Positions 8,911 through 17,229 of a stretch of 64,000 bases of DNA are shown in pieces. Position 1 is the first letter of the stretch. Each line of letters starts with the position of its first letter. Origin of the DNA: Schaedlerella glycyrrhizinilytica_A (GTDB lineage Bacteria; Bacillota; Clostridia; Lachnospirales; Lachnospiraceae); NCBI RefSeq assembly GCF_042852765.1, contig NZ_AP031414.1. The stretch is one strand, 5' to 3'. Position numbers and translations under genes: made by a program. Under the pieces are notes generated by a model. The model was not told the DNA's origin, did no database searches, and saw only the letters and a program-made list of their open reading frames with translations.

Positions 8911-9891
8911 TTATTTATGGAACAGTTTTCTTTGAAACCAATCTCCCGCATAGCGGAAAGTGTGGCAAAAAAGATCTGCTTCTATTTTTATATAAGAAGA
9001 AAGGTGCCGCATTTGAAACGGTACTTTTTTGCAGGAACGGATCGTTGAGAGTCCCTCCCGGATCCCGTCGGCGTAGTCTTTTCCGAATCCTTTTTTGCAG
9101 AAAAACAGGTATTTAACCGCATACCCGGCAAAAAGCGGAAGAAAATTAACGACCAGCTGAATGAACGGCATATTTTTATAATTCAGCCATATGCTGTTTC
9201 TGGCGGATAATTTTACTTTAAAGCTATTATACTTGGAACCGCTTGTCCCGCTTCCGACATGATAGACGAGAGCGTCCGGACAGTACATATTTTTGAAACC
9301 GTAGATCCGTGCGCGATAGCCGATATCGATGTCTTCCAGATAGGCGAAATGGGATTCGTCAAAATATCCGATACGGCGGAATGCGCTTTTTCGATAGATT
9401 GCGGCTCCGGCACAGGCGGTAAAGATCTCGTCGGCTTCCGTATAATTGGAAATTGGCCGCCCGGTTCCGCGGCAGATGCCCCAGCCGACCAGCGTATAAA
9501 GATCCCCGGCGCTGTCGATGAGATCCGGGTGATACATCTGGATCATCTTACTGCTGACCGAAAAAATATCCGGTGATCGTTCAATGGCATGGAGAAGCGC
9601 CTCTGTAAAATGTGGATCCACAGTAGTATCATTATTTAAAAGGATGACATATGGAGTCTGCGCGTGCCGTATGCCGGCGTTGACTGCGGCGCTGAAGCCA
9701 TAATTCTGATCCAAATGCAGAACCTCGATCTCCGGAAAATGCTCTTTCATGAAATCCAGACTTCCATCGGAAGAAGCATTGTCTACAACTAATGTATGAA
9801 AATCCTGCATTGTCTGCTTTTTAAGAGAATCCAGGCAGGGTTTCAGGAAATGTTTTCCGTTATAATTCGGAATGATAACCGTTACTTTCAT
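8911..9891 (-). CDS. family 2 glycosyltransferase (WbbL/rhamnosyltransferase-like)
   Basis: The 326-residue cytoplasmic protein has a GT-A fold that starts at once: TVIIPNYNGK at residues 4-13, VVDNASSDGS at 35-44 and NNDTT at 86-90 as the metal-binding motif. EDIDIGYRARIYGF in the middle is the catalytic-base region of this subgroup, which includes rhamnosyltransferases acting on lipid-linked acceptors. It is the first gene of a two-gene minus-strand operon with the DUF2142 protein and is divergent from the initiating transferase at 10160, so both flanking operons may be coordinated through the 9892-10159 intergenic region. The acceptor and sugar are not determined. Confidence 0.9.
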   Translation of the reverse strand: MKVTVIIPNYNGKHFLKPCLDSLKKQTMQDFHTLVVDNASSDGSLDFMKEHFPEIEVLHLDQNYGFSAAVNAGIRHAQTPYVILLNNDTTVDPHFTEALLHAIERSPDIFSVSSKMIQMYHPDLIDSAGDLYTLVGWGICRGTGRPISNYTEADEIFTACAGAAIYRKSAFRRIGYFDESHFAYLEDIDIGYRARIYGFKNMYCPDALVYHVGSGTSGSKYNSFKVKLSARNSIWLNYKNMPFIQLVVNFLPLFAGYAVKYLFFCKKGFGKDYADGIREGLSTIRSCKKVPFQMRHLSSYIKIEADLFCHTFRYAGDWFQRKLFHK

Positions 9892-9926
9892 TCTGATACC
9901 TCGTTTATTTTAATGATTTCTGTTGT

Positions 9927-9956
9927 ATTATAGCAAATTTCCTGTCAGGTTGCCAG
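9927..9956 (-). promoter_or_regulatory. promoter for the minus-strand GT2-DUF2142 operon
   Basis: Read on the minus strand, CTGGCA (-35) is followed after 18 bases by a perfect TATAAT (-10), about 35 bases before the ATG at 9891. Confidence 0.6.
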
Positions 9957-10028
9957 AAAGAAAACAGAAAATATTTTACAAAAGTGTTACAAAATGGAAA
10001 ACAGAATGTGTAAAATTAGTGATTTTCC

Positions 10029-10057
10029 TTGTCCTTTCCTGTAAAATATAGTATTAT
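10029..10057 (+). promoter_or_regulatory. promoter of the operon starting with the WcaJ-like transferase
   Basis: TTGTCC at 10029-10034 and TATTAT at 10052-10057 are separated by exactly 17 bases. Transcription would begin near 10064, leaving a leader of about 95 bases. Confidence 0.65.
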
Positions 10058-10066
10058 ATTACAGAT

Positions 10067-10114
10067 AACGTCAGCGTACTAAGCGTTGTATGCTGATGTT
10101 GCCGGCGGCGCCGG
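10067..10114 (+). promoter_or_regulatory. structured 5' leader with two hairpins
   Basis: AACGTCAGCGTAC (10067-10079) pairs over 13 bases with GTATGCTGATGTT (10088-10100), using two G-U pairs and an 8-base loop. A second hairpin CCGGC-GGC-GCCGG follows at 10102-10114. The first hairpin would begin only a few bases after the predicted transcription start. There is no T run, so it is not a simple terminator. A role in processive antitermination or mRNA stability is inferred only. Confidence 0.5.
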
Positions 10115-10159
10115 ATCTCATAGCGCCGATGAATGGATAGAAAAGGAAGCTTGATATTT

Positions 10160-11563
10160 ATGATAAAAGAAAATCAAAAACTGCTGAATTGGATGCAGGT
10201 ATTGCTGGATGCGGCAGTGATTGTTGTTTCTTATATATTTGCGTGGTATATCCGTTTCCGAAGCGGGTTGTTTGCGTTGGACGAGTGGTATCTCAGCCGG
10301 CAGTCCTATATGAAACTGCTGTATGTGATCGTTCCGGTTTTTCTGATCTTATATTATGCGTTCCGTCTGTATGTTCCGAAGCGGATCATGGGACGGCGTC
10401 TGGAGGCATGGCGCGTGCTGCAGGCGAATGTGATCGGATTGATGGGATTGATCCTGATCTTATATGTGCTCAGAATGGGCGATATTTCCCGTACGATGTT
10501 GTTTGTGTTCGGATGCAGCAATGTATTTTTTGAAGTTGTTGAGCGAAATGTGATCCGGTTGATCCTGCGCAGGATCCGGAGACAGGGATATAATCAGAAA
10601 CATATGATCCTTGTCGGATACAGCAGGGCGGCAGAACAGTATATTGACCGGATCAAAGCGAATCCCGGCTGGGGATATTCGGTGCGTGGGATCTTAGATG
10701 ACAACAAGCCGATCGGTACGGAATATAAGGGCGTGAAAGTGATCGGGGTGATCGAAGATCTCAATCAGATCCTGCCTGCAAATAAACTGGATGAGATCGC
10801 GGTGACATTGGGATTGGGAGAATACGCGAAGCTGGAGCACATCGTTGCAATGTGTGAAAAATCCGGCGTGCATACGAAGTTTATCCCGGATTACAACAAC
10901 ATCATTCCGACAAAACCATATACGGAAGACATTCAGGGGCTTCCGGTCATCAATATCCGCAGAGTTCCGCTGAACAATCTGTTGAACCGGTTTGTGAAAC
11001 GCAGTGTGGATTTGTTCGGCGCAGTTGTGGCGCTGATTTTGTTTTCACCGGTCATGCTGATCACGGCGATCGTGATCAAGGTGACGTCTCCGGGACCGCT
11101 GATCTTTAAACAGGAACGGATCGGATTGAAGAACAAGCCATTCTATATGTACAAGTTCCGATCCATGGTTGTACAGGAAGATACGGATGAGAAAAAAGAG
11201 TGGACAACGAAGAACGATCCTCGGGTTACGCCGGTAGGCAGATTTATCCGTCGGACAAGTATCGATGAACTGCCGCAGTTGTTCAATGTTTTGATGGGAA
11301 CTATGAGCCTGGTCGGTCCAAGACCGGAGCGTCCGCAGTTCGTAGACAAATTCAAAGAAGAGATCCCGCGTTATATGATCAAACATCAGGTGCGCCCGGG
11401 ACTCACCGGATGGGCGCAGGTCAACGGATACCGCGGAGATACTTCCATTCGGAAGCGGATCGAGTACGATCTTTATTACATTGAGAACTGGACGATCGGA
11501 TTCGATTTTAAGATCATTCTTCTGACATTTTTTAAAGGATTTATCAATAAGAATGCATACTAA
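10160..11563 (+). CDS. undecaprenyl-phosphate sugar-1-phosphate transferase, WcaJ-like
   Basis: The enzyme starts a polysaccharide by moving a hexose-1-phosphate, probably glucose, from UDP-sugar to undecaprenyl phosphate. The N-terminal half has about four membrane segments and a CoA-binding-like domain. The C-terminal catalytic half has a re-entrant helix (VDLFGAVVALILFSPVML), then KQERIGLKN, YKFRSM, the Asp-Glu dyad in SIDELPQLFN and LVGPRPERPQF. VNGYRGDT near the end is typical of WcaJ-type glucose transferases. An in-frame ATG at 10133 gives nine more residues but has no ribosome site. AGGAAG at 10144-10149 supports 10160, giving 467 residues. It is the first gene behind the promoter and leader at 10029-10114. 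Confidence 0.92.
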   Translation: MIKENQKLLNWMQVLLDAAVIVVSYIFAWYIRFRSGLFALDEWYLSRQSYMKLLYVIVPVFLILYYAFRLYVPKRIMGRRLEAWRVLQANVIGLMGLILILYVLRMGDISRTMLFVFGCSNVFFEVVERNVIRLILRRIRRQGYNQKHMILVGYSRAAEQYIDRIKANPGWGYSVRGILDDNKPIGTEYKGVKVIGVIEDLNQILPANKLDEIAVTLGLGEYAKLEHIVAMCEKSGVHTKFIPDYNNIIPTKPYTEDIQGLPVINIRRVPLNNLLNRFVKRSVDLFGAVVALILFSPVMLITAIVIKVTSPGPLIFKQERIGLKNKPFYMYKFRSMVVQEDTDEKKEWTTKNDPRVTPVGRFIRRTSIDELPQLFNVLMGTMSLVGPRPERPQFVDKFKEEIPRYMIKHQVRPGLTGWAQVNGYRGDTSIRKRIEYDLYYIENWTIGFDFKIILLTFFKGFINKNAY

Positions 11564-11570
11564 AGGATCA

Positions 11571-12971
11571 ATGATGAAGACAAAAAAAGTAGATTATCTT
11601 TCATATATTATATGCTATGCACTTTGTGTGGTCTTGTCAAAAGCCGGATATTCGTATCCGGCTGGAGTTGTTTTGATGGGGGAAGCTTTGTTTTTGTATG
11701 TGCTCAGTGTGAAGCGAAGCGGTGTCCTTACGGATCTGCGGGGACTGTTTTCAGCGTCCTGGATCGGGGGCGAGGGGCTTGCCTGTCTACAGTTGAGCAG
11801 ACTGCAGCAGGACTGGGAAAATACAACATGGCTTTGCTTCTTTTTTGGATATCTTTTCTTTATGGCAGGATATGATCTGTTGGAGCAAAGATTTGCAGAC
11901 GGAAATGGTGCAAATGGAAAGGGAAAACAACAACAACTGCCGCATGCAGAAAAAACGGACTGGAAGCGGGATCAGGGAAAAAGCCGGCGCATTTTGATAT
12001 GCATCGGAGCGTTGATGTTCGGATCTATTGCCTGTTTTCTTCTGGAAGCGGCAGTAGTCGGTTTCATCCCGCTGTTTTCTCCGGAACCGCATGCGTACTC
12101 TTATTTTCATGTATCGGGGGTTCACTATTTTACGATCAGCTGTATTTTGATCCCTGCGCTCTCCGTACTGTATTTTCGATTGGTGGAAAAATGGAATCCG
12201 GCGGGACTTATACTTCTTATTTGCGGAAATGTGACGGCGGTCGGAATTCCGATCCTGTGTGTGTCCAGATTTCAGCTTTTGTTTGCGGTTGGATTTGCTG
12301 CAGTCGTTTATCTGATGGTCTACCGCCATGTTACATGGAAGATGATCGTGACGGGGATCGTGATCCTGATTCCGGTCTATGTACTTCTGACGGTGGCGAG
12401 AAGACATGACGTAACTTATCTAAACAGTATTTTTGAGATGAAGTACAGTGAAATGCCGATTTTTGTGACGCAGCCGTATATGTATGTGGTCAACAATTAT
12501 GAAAATTTTAACTGCATGGTCGCGCAGCTTCCGGAATTTACACATGGTTTGAAAATGCTGTTCCCGGTGTTTGCACTGACCGGATTAAAATTTGTTTTTC
12601 CGCAGTTAGTTGCATTTCCGCTTTATACGACAAAACCGGAGTTGACGACACTGACGATCTTTTACGATGCGTATTATGATTTCGGGACGGCAGGAGTCGT
12701 GCTCTTTGCGCTGGTACTTGGCGGCGGTGCATTTCTCTTGACGCGCTGGACGAAAAAAAGTGAAAACCCACTCGTATATTTATTCTATGGACAGATTGCG
12801 ATCTATCTGGGGCTTTCCTTTTTTACAACATGGTTCAGCAATCCGACAACATGGTTCTGGCTGGCGCTCACGATGATGATGTATGCGGGGATTTCATGGC
12901 GCAAAAAGACAGATGGAAAAAAGTTGAAAAGAATAAGGCGAGGAAGTAGTAATGAGAAAGAATCAGATTGA
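11571..12971 (+). CDS. Wzy-like oligosaccharide repeat-unit polymerase
   Basis: This protein of about 466 residues is highly hydrophobic, with some ten to twelve membrane segments and a large external loop near residues 280-330 (SIFEMKYSEMPIFVTQP), which is the layout of O-antigen/capsule polymerases that join lipid-linked repeat units outside the membrane. It has no strongly conserved motif, as usual for Wzy. An earlier in-frame ATG at 11553 overlaps the upstream gene; AAAGGA at 11562-11567 supports a start at 11571 or 11574. Its neighbours, an initiating transferase and a GT2, fit a Wzx/Wzy-type module, although no flippase is adjacent. A cytoplasmic loop near residue 120-150 is Gln/Lys/Arg-rich. 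Confidence 0.8.
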   Translation: MMKTKKVDYLSYIICYALCVVLSKAGYSYPAGVVLMGEALFLYVLSVKRSGVLTDLRGLFSASWIGGEGLACLQLSRLQQDWENTTWLCFFFGYLFFMAGYDLLEQRFADGNGANGKGKQQQLPHAEKTDWKRDQGKSRRILICIGALMFGSIACFLLEAAVVGFIPLFSPEPHAYSYFHVSGVHYFTISCILIPALSVLYFRLVEKWNPAGLILLICGNVTAVGIPILCVSRFQLLFAVGFAAVVYLMVYRHVTWKMIVTGIVILIPVYVLLTVARRHDVTYLNSIFEMKYSEMPIFVTQPYMYVVNNYENFNCMVAQLPEFTHGLKMLFPVFALTGLKFVFPQLVAFPLYTTKPELTTLTIFYDAYYDFGTAGVVLFALVLGGGAFLLTRWTKKSENPLVYLFYGQIAIYLGLSFFTTWFSNPTTWFWLALTMMMYAGISWRKKTDGKKLKRIRRGSSNEKESD

Positions 12972-13878
12972 TGTTATTATCCCGACATACCGTCCGGATG
13001 AGCGGGTTGTACTGCTCGTGCGAAGACTGCTGAAACAAAGCCGCAGACCGGATCATATTTATCTGGTCAATACAGTCAGCGAAAGTTTTCCGAAAGAATT
13101 GACGGAATTTACGGATGAGGTGATCGTGACCCACATCCGTCCGGAACAGTTTGACCACGGCGGGACACGGCACGAAGCGGCAATGCGCTCAAAGGCAGAG
13201 TTCCTATTATATATGACACAGGACGCGGTTCCGGTGGGGGAAGATCTGATCGAGACGTTATACCGCTGCTTCGAGGATGAAAAAGTAGGCGCGGCATATG
13301 CTCGGCAGCTGCCGGCGCCGGACTGCCATTTGATCGAACGATATACGAGGTCGTTTAACTATCCGCCCGAAAGCTGTGTGAAATCGGCGGAAGATCTGCC
13401 CAAAATGGGGATCAAGACGTATTTTTGTTCCGATGTATGTGCGATGTACCGGCGTCCGATTTACGAGTCTCTCGGCGGATTTGAGGAGAAAATGATCTTC
13501 AATGAAGATATGGTGATGGCGGCGAAGATCATACAAAGCGGTTATAAAGTCGCATATGCCGCAGAGGCAAAGGTGATACACTCGCACAATTACAGCTGTA
13601 TGCAGCAATTTAAGAGAAATTTTGATCTGGCGGTTTCCCAGACGGATTTTCCGCAGATCTTTGAAGAAGTAAAGTCGGAAAATGAGGGGATCCGTCTCGT
13701 AAAAGAAACGGCAAGATATCTGATCCGGATCAAAAAACCGTGGCTGATCTTTTCACTTGTCACAAAGAGCGGGTTCAAATTTCTTGGATACCGGCTGGGA
13801 AAACAGTATAAGAAACTGCCGGGTCAGGTCATACGGAGATGTACGATGAACCGCCGTTATTGGGAGAATAACAGTTGA
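12952..13878 (+). CDS. family 2 glycosyltransferase, rhamnosyltransferase-like
   Basis: The GT-A fold of this 308-residue protein opens with VIIPTYRPD at residues 6-14. FDHGGTRHEAA near residue 64-74 is the motif common in bacterial rhamnosyltransferases and related GT2 proteins, and TQDAVP near 90 occupies the place of the metal motif. FNEDMVMAAKI near 183-193 holds the likely catalytic acid. It overlaps the polymerase gene by 20 bases, indicating translational coupling. The last codons contain the -35 element of the following promoter, so the operon from 10160 runs into the next unit without a terminator. A dTDP-rhamnose donor is an inference from the motif and from rfbC/rfbD in the window. 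Confidence 0.88.
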   Translation: MRKNQIDVIIPTYRPDERVVLLVRRLLKQSRRPDHIYLVNTVSESFPKELTEFTDEVIVTHIRPEQFDHGGTRHEAAMRSKAEFLLYMTQDAVPVGEDLIETLYRCFEDEKVGAAYARQLPAPDCHLIERYTRSFNYPPESCVKSAEDLPKMGIKTYFCSDVCAMYRRPIYESLGGFEEKMIFNEDMVMAAKIIQSGYKVAYAAEAKVIHSHNYSCMQQFKRNFDLAVSQTDFPQIFEEVKSENEGIRLVKETARYLIRIKKPWLIFSLVTKSGFKFLGYRLGKQYKKLPGQVIRRCTMNRRYWENNS

Positions 13879-13903
13879 TGTTTTCGGAAAAATCATGTAT
13901 GAT
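13875..13903 (+). promoter_or_regulatory. promoter for the LCP gene
   Basis: TTGATG at 13875-13880 and TATGAT at 13898-13903 lie exactly 17 bases apart. The -35 overlaps the stop codon of the upstream glycosyltransferase gene. Confidence 0.65.
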
Positions 13904-13943
13904 GAAGTGTAAAAGTTTTTACGGACGAAAGAAAGGATAAGTC

Positions 13944-15542
13944 ATGGCGAAGAGAGAACCAGCAAGTCCAGAGAATAGAAGAGCGCCGGAGCATGCAAAA
14001 AGACGGAAAAAAAGTCAGCAGGATGCCGGACGGCGTCAGGAGGACGGAAAAAGAAGAGTCAGGGAAGACCAATCGTCAAAACGAGCGCAGAACCGCGCGC
14101 GGATGGAGGAGGAAGCCCGGCTGGAGAGAATGAGAGCACAGAACCGGAAAGGGAAAGGCGGGGAAGCTGTCCGCGGCGGGAGCAAGAAGCGGCGGAAGCG
14201 AAAACGAAAGAATTCGATCGGAAAGAAGATATTGCTCGGTGTATTGATCGTGCTGCTTCTCCTTGTGCTGGCGGCGATCGGCGTACTTGCCAGCAAGATG
14301 AGCAAATTGAAGACGGAAGAATTGAATCCGGATAAACTGAGTATTTCCGATGAACTGACTTATGATGAGACCGGTTATCTGAACGTTGCATTGTTTGGTC
14401 TGGATACCCGTGAAAAAGACGAGGAGATGGGAACGCGGAGCGATACGATCATGATCGCAAGCCTGAACCGGGAGACAAAAGAGATCCGGATGGCTTCGAT
14501 TTACAGAGATACATTGCTTCAGCAGGATGACGGTAGTTATAATAAAGCGAATGTAGCCTATTCTTTTGGAGAAGAAGAGGAAGCGGTCGCGATGTTGAAC
14601 CGTAATTTTGACTTGAACATCCAGCATTATGTGACGGTAGACTTTTCCGCATTGGTCGACGTGATCGATGCATTGGGAGGAATACCGATCGATGTCAAGG
14701 AAGAGGAGATCCCGTATATCAACGGATATGCGTGTGAGATCATTGAGAATACAGGCGTGGATACCTGGGCGGTGACGGAACCGGGACTCCAGAATCTGAC
14801 AGGCGTACAGGCGACGGCATATGCCCGGATCCGTGCGATCGGAGACGATTATCAGCGGGCGGAAAGACAGCGGGAAGTATTGGAACAGATCGCAGTGAAA
14901 GCACAGCATGCGAGTCTTTCTTCTTTGAATAAGATCATTGACCGTGTATTCCCGAAAGTCAAGACGAATTTTAGTATGACAGAGATCCTCGCGTATGCAA
15001 AGGATGTGAAGAAATATTATATGGCAGAAACCACCGGATTCCCGACGGAAGACGGAAGAGATACGATGGATTACGGGGATGCGGGAAATGTCGTAGTTCC
15101 GGTCACGCTTTTGAGCAATGCGACCGCGTTACATGAATATCTGTTTGGCGACGAAGAAGAGTATGAACCATCAAGTAAAGTGATAAATATCAGTAAAGCA
15201 ATCGCAGATTTAAGTGGATATGGTTATCTGGTGAATGAAGAAAGCTCCGGCGGAACTGATACATGGAGCGAAGATACTTCGGGGACGGGAACCTGGGATG
15301 GAAGTACTTCGGGAGGCGGCACCGATACATGGAGCGGAGACGCTTCGGGAACGGGAACCTGGGATGGAAGCACTTCGGGAGGCGGAACCGATACATGGAG
15401 CGGAGACACTTCGGGAACGGGAACCTGGGATGGAAGCACTTCGGGAGGCGGAACCGATACATGGAGCGGGGACACTTCGGGAGACGGAACATGGACGGGA
15501 GATACCTCCGGAACCGGCGATGGAACCGGGGTATATTACTAG
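13944..15542 (+). CDS. LytR-CpsA-Psr (LCP) family cell-wall glycopolymer ligase with repeat tail
   Basis: LCP proteins transfer finished glycopolymers from undecaprenyl carriers to peptidoglycan. The 532 residues comprise a strongly basic cytoplasmic N-terminus (about 37 Lys/Arg in the first 95 residues), one membrane helix at about 96-116, and an external LCP domain at about 145-385. The domain shows VALFGLDTRE, GTRSDTIM, ASIYRDTLL and the Arg-rich DYQRAERQREV, which bind the pyrophosphate of the lipid substrate. A low-complexity tail of 22-residue Gly/Ser/Thr/Trp repeats follows (15249-15512). AAAGGA at 13931-13937 supports the start. It is cotranscribed with the acidic-tail protein that follows. 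The LCP call is firm; its actual polymer is unknown. Confidence 0.94.
   Translation: MAKREPASPENRRAPEHAKRRKKSQQDAGRRQEDGKRRVREDQSSKRAQNRARMEEEARLERMRAQNRKGKGGEAVRGGSKKRRKRKRKNSIGKKILLGVLIVLLLLVLAAIGVLASKMSKLKTEELNPDKLSISDELTYDETGYLNVALFGLDTREKDEEMGTRSDTIMIASLNRETKEIRMASIYRDTLLQQDDGSYNKANVAYSFGEEEEAVAMLNRNFDLNIQHYVTVDFSALVDVIDALGGIPIDVKEEEIPYINGYACEIIENTGVDTWAVTEPGLQNLTGVQATAYARIRAIGDDYQRAERQREVLEQIAVKAQHASLSSLNKIIDRVFPKVKTNFSMTEILAYAKDVKKYYMAETTGFPTEDGRDTMDYGDAGNVVVPVTLLSNATALHEYLFGDEEEYEPSSKVINISKAIADLSGYGYLVNEESSGGTDTWSEDTSGTGTWDGSTSGGGTDTWSGDASGTGTWDGSTSGGGTDTWSGDTSGTGTWDGSTSGGGTDTWSGDTSGDGTWTGDTSGTGDGTGVYY
15249..15512 (+). repeat. 66-base tandem repeats coding a 22-residue tail
   Basis: Three full copies (starting 15249, 15315 and 15381) and one partial, diverged copy encode GGTDTWSGDTSGTGTWDGST-type units at the C-terminus of the LCP protein. 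Copies are nearly identical at the DNA level, so copy number may vary between strains. Confidence 0.9.
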
Positions 15543-15575
15543 GCGGCTGAAACAAAAAGAGAAGAGGTTGTGCAA

Positions 15576-17099
15576 ATGAACAAGAAATTAAGAAAATGGA
15601 TCATGGCAGCGGCGGTCACATGTTTTGCAATGATCTCACCGATGATCGTGAGTCATGCGGCAGACGGTATCCTGCACTTTTCGGATCCGACAGGAAAAGT
15701 AGGAGAGAATATTACGGTAACCGGAAAGATCGAGGCGAATGGCAGCCCGATCGGGGATGGTCAGGCGACGGTCACTTACGATCCTGCAAAATTGGAGTTT
15801 GTCAGCGGGACGAATGCAGAGGGCGGAGACGGAACGGTCACTCTTTTTGCGGCGGGAACCGGAACAGAGACGGAACTTCAATATGAAATGGTATTCAAAG
15901 CGCTTGCGGAGGGAAGTACAACACTCGACGTATCGGCGGCGACTGCGTATATGTTTGACAACAGTACACTGAACCTGCAGCTTGGAAGTTCGACCGTTAC
16001 GATCGAACCGGGCGATGGAACAGCAGCCTCCGGAACGGAAAGCAGTGGGGAGACAGACAAGGAACTGGGAGAGGCAAATATCGAAGTTGCCGGTACGATG
16101 TATGCGGTTTATGAGAATTTTACAGATGCGCTGATCCCGGATGGATTTACCCGATCGACGATCACTTATAATGGAGAGGAACACAGCGCTGTTGTACAGG
16201 ACAATTCCGGAAAATCCTTTGTTTTCCTTGTGACAGGGGAAAACGATCCGATCATGGCATTGTATGATGAGAAGAACAGTAAGTTTGTTGCAGCGGAGCA
16301 GGTGATCATGGGAGATGAGTTTTATCTGCTGATCCTCGGAGAGGGAGACGGAAGTTCTCTCCCGGAACAGTTCGCGGAGACGACTCTGGAATTAAACGGA
16401 ACGATCTTCCCGGCATGGCAGAATATGGAAGCAACGGATTATTACCTCGTGAATGCACTGAGCAGCAACGGCAACGAGGGCTTCTATGAATATGATTCCA
16501 TGGAGGGGACTTACCAACGCTATGTTGTTTCCGAGAAAAAAACAGAGGAAAAGAAAGCGGGAAGTGGGCTGATCGCTAAAGCCCAGGATTTTGTGGAAAA
16601 GTATTTTATGATCGTGGCAGCCGCGACAGCGGCAGTGATCCTGCTTCTTCTGATCGTTATCATCATACTTTCTGTGAAGCTGGGACACAGCAATGCGGAA
16701 CTGGATGCAATGTATGATGATTTTGATGAGGAAGATGATCTGCCGAAAGTAAAGAAAAATTCCAGAAAACAGTTTGTCAGACAAGACGATGACGAGGATG
16801 ACGATTATCTGGAAGATGATTTTGAAGATGATGATTACGATGACGATGCGTATGATGATGACGATGCATATGACGATGAAACGTATGATGAAGATGATGA
16901 ACTGTATGATGACGACGACTTTACGGACGATGACTATGACGACTACGAAGATGATGACTATGATGACGATGGTTACGACGAAGAGTATGAAGACGATGAC
17001 TATGATGACTACGAGGATTACGATGATTACGACGTAGAAGAAGACCGTGGAAATTCAAAAAAGAACAAGGATTACGGAATTGATTTCATAGACATCTGA
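15576..17099 (+). CDS. membrane-anchored protein with cohesin-like domain and poly-acidic cytoplasmic tail
   Basis: The product (about 507 residues from the ATG at 15576; a GTG at 15570 is possible) has a signal peptide (KKLRKW then a hydrophobic run ending SHAA), and then a beta-sandwich of about 115 residues whose pattern (FSDPTGKVGENITVTGKI, ATVTYDPAKLEFVSG, TLDVSAATAY) resembles cohesin-type domains. Two related beta-rich segments follow at about 170-265 and 270-315. A membrane helix lies at about 345-369. The cytoplasmic tail, from about residue 404 to 489, is almost only Asp, Glu and Tyr. GAGAAGAGG at 15560-15567 is the ribosome site. It shares a transcript with the LCP gene and ends at the terminator at 17115. 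A partner role for LCP or a scaffold is inferred. Confidence 0.8.
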   Translation: MNKKLRKWIMAAAVTCFAMISPMIVSHAADGILHFSDPTGKVGENITVTGKIEANGSPIGDGQATVTYDPAKLEFVSGTNAEGGDGTVTLFAAGTGTETELQYEMVFKALAEGSTTLDVSAATAYMFDNSTLNLQLGSSTVTIEPGDGTAASGTESSGETDKELGEANIEVAGTMYAVYENFTDALIPDGFTRSTITYNGEEHSAVVQDNSGKSFVFLVTGENDPIMALYDEKNSKFVAAEQVIMGDEFYLLILGEGDGSSLPEQFAETTLELNGTIFPAWQNMEATDYYLVNALSSNGNEGFYEYDSMEGTYQRYVVSEKKTEEKKAGSGLIAKAQDFVEKYFMIVAAATAAVILLLLIVIIILSVKLGHSNAELDAMYDDFDEEDDLPKVKKNSRKQFVRQDDDEDDDYLEDDFEDDDYDDDAYDDDDAYDDETYDEDDELYDDDDFTDDDYDDYEDDDYDDDGYDEEYEDDDYDDYEDYDDYDVEEDRGNSKKNKDYGIDFIDI

Positions 17100-17114
17100 C
17101 AGAAGCTGTGAGGA

Positions 17115-17147
17115 GGGCAGCACTGCGGAGACGGTGCTGCCCTTTTT
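17115..17147 (+). terminator. rho-independent terminator
   Basis: GGGCAGCAC (17115-17123) pairs perfectly with GTGCTGCCC (17134-17142), followed by five T. It ends the LCP/acidic-tail transcript. Confidence 0.92.
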
Positions 17148-17229
17148 GAATTTATGGAGGCATGAAACAGAGCGGTGCATCGCATACGGAACTGTTTTAC
17201 ATGACAGAAAGAAAAGGGAGGAACAGATT

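Noticed and set aside
15190..15579. Open frames in five or six frames over the LCP tail
   Set aside because: They arise because the 66-base repeat unit is a multiple of three without stops in other frames; only the LCP frame continues upstream.
17134..17229. N-terminal extension of glmS by 32 codons
   Set aside because: The extension starts inside the terminator and would hide the essential N-terminal Cys; MCGI at 17230 with GGGAGG is right.
17143..17229. glmS ribozyme
   Set aside because: Space is too short and no conserved core could be seen.
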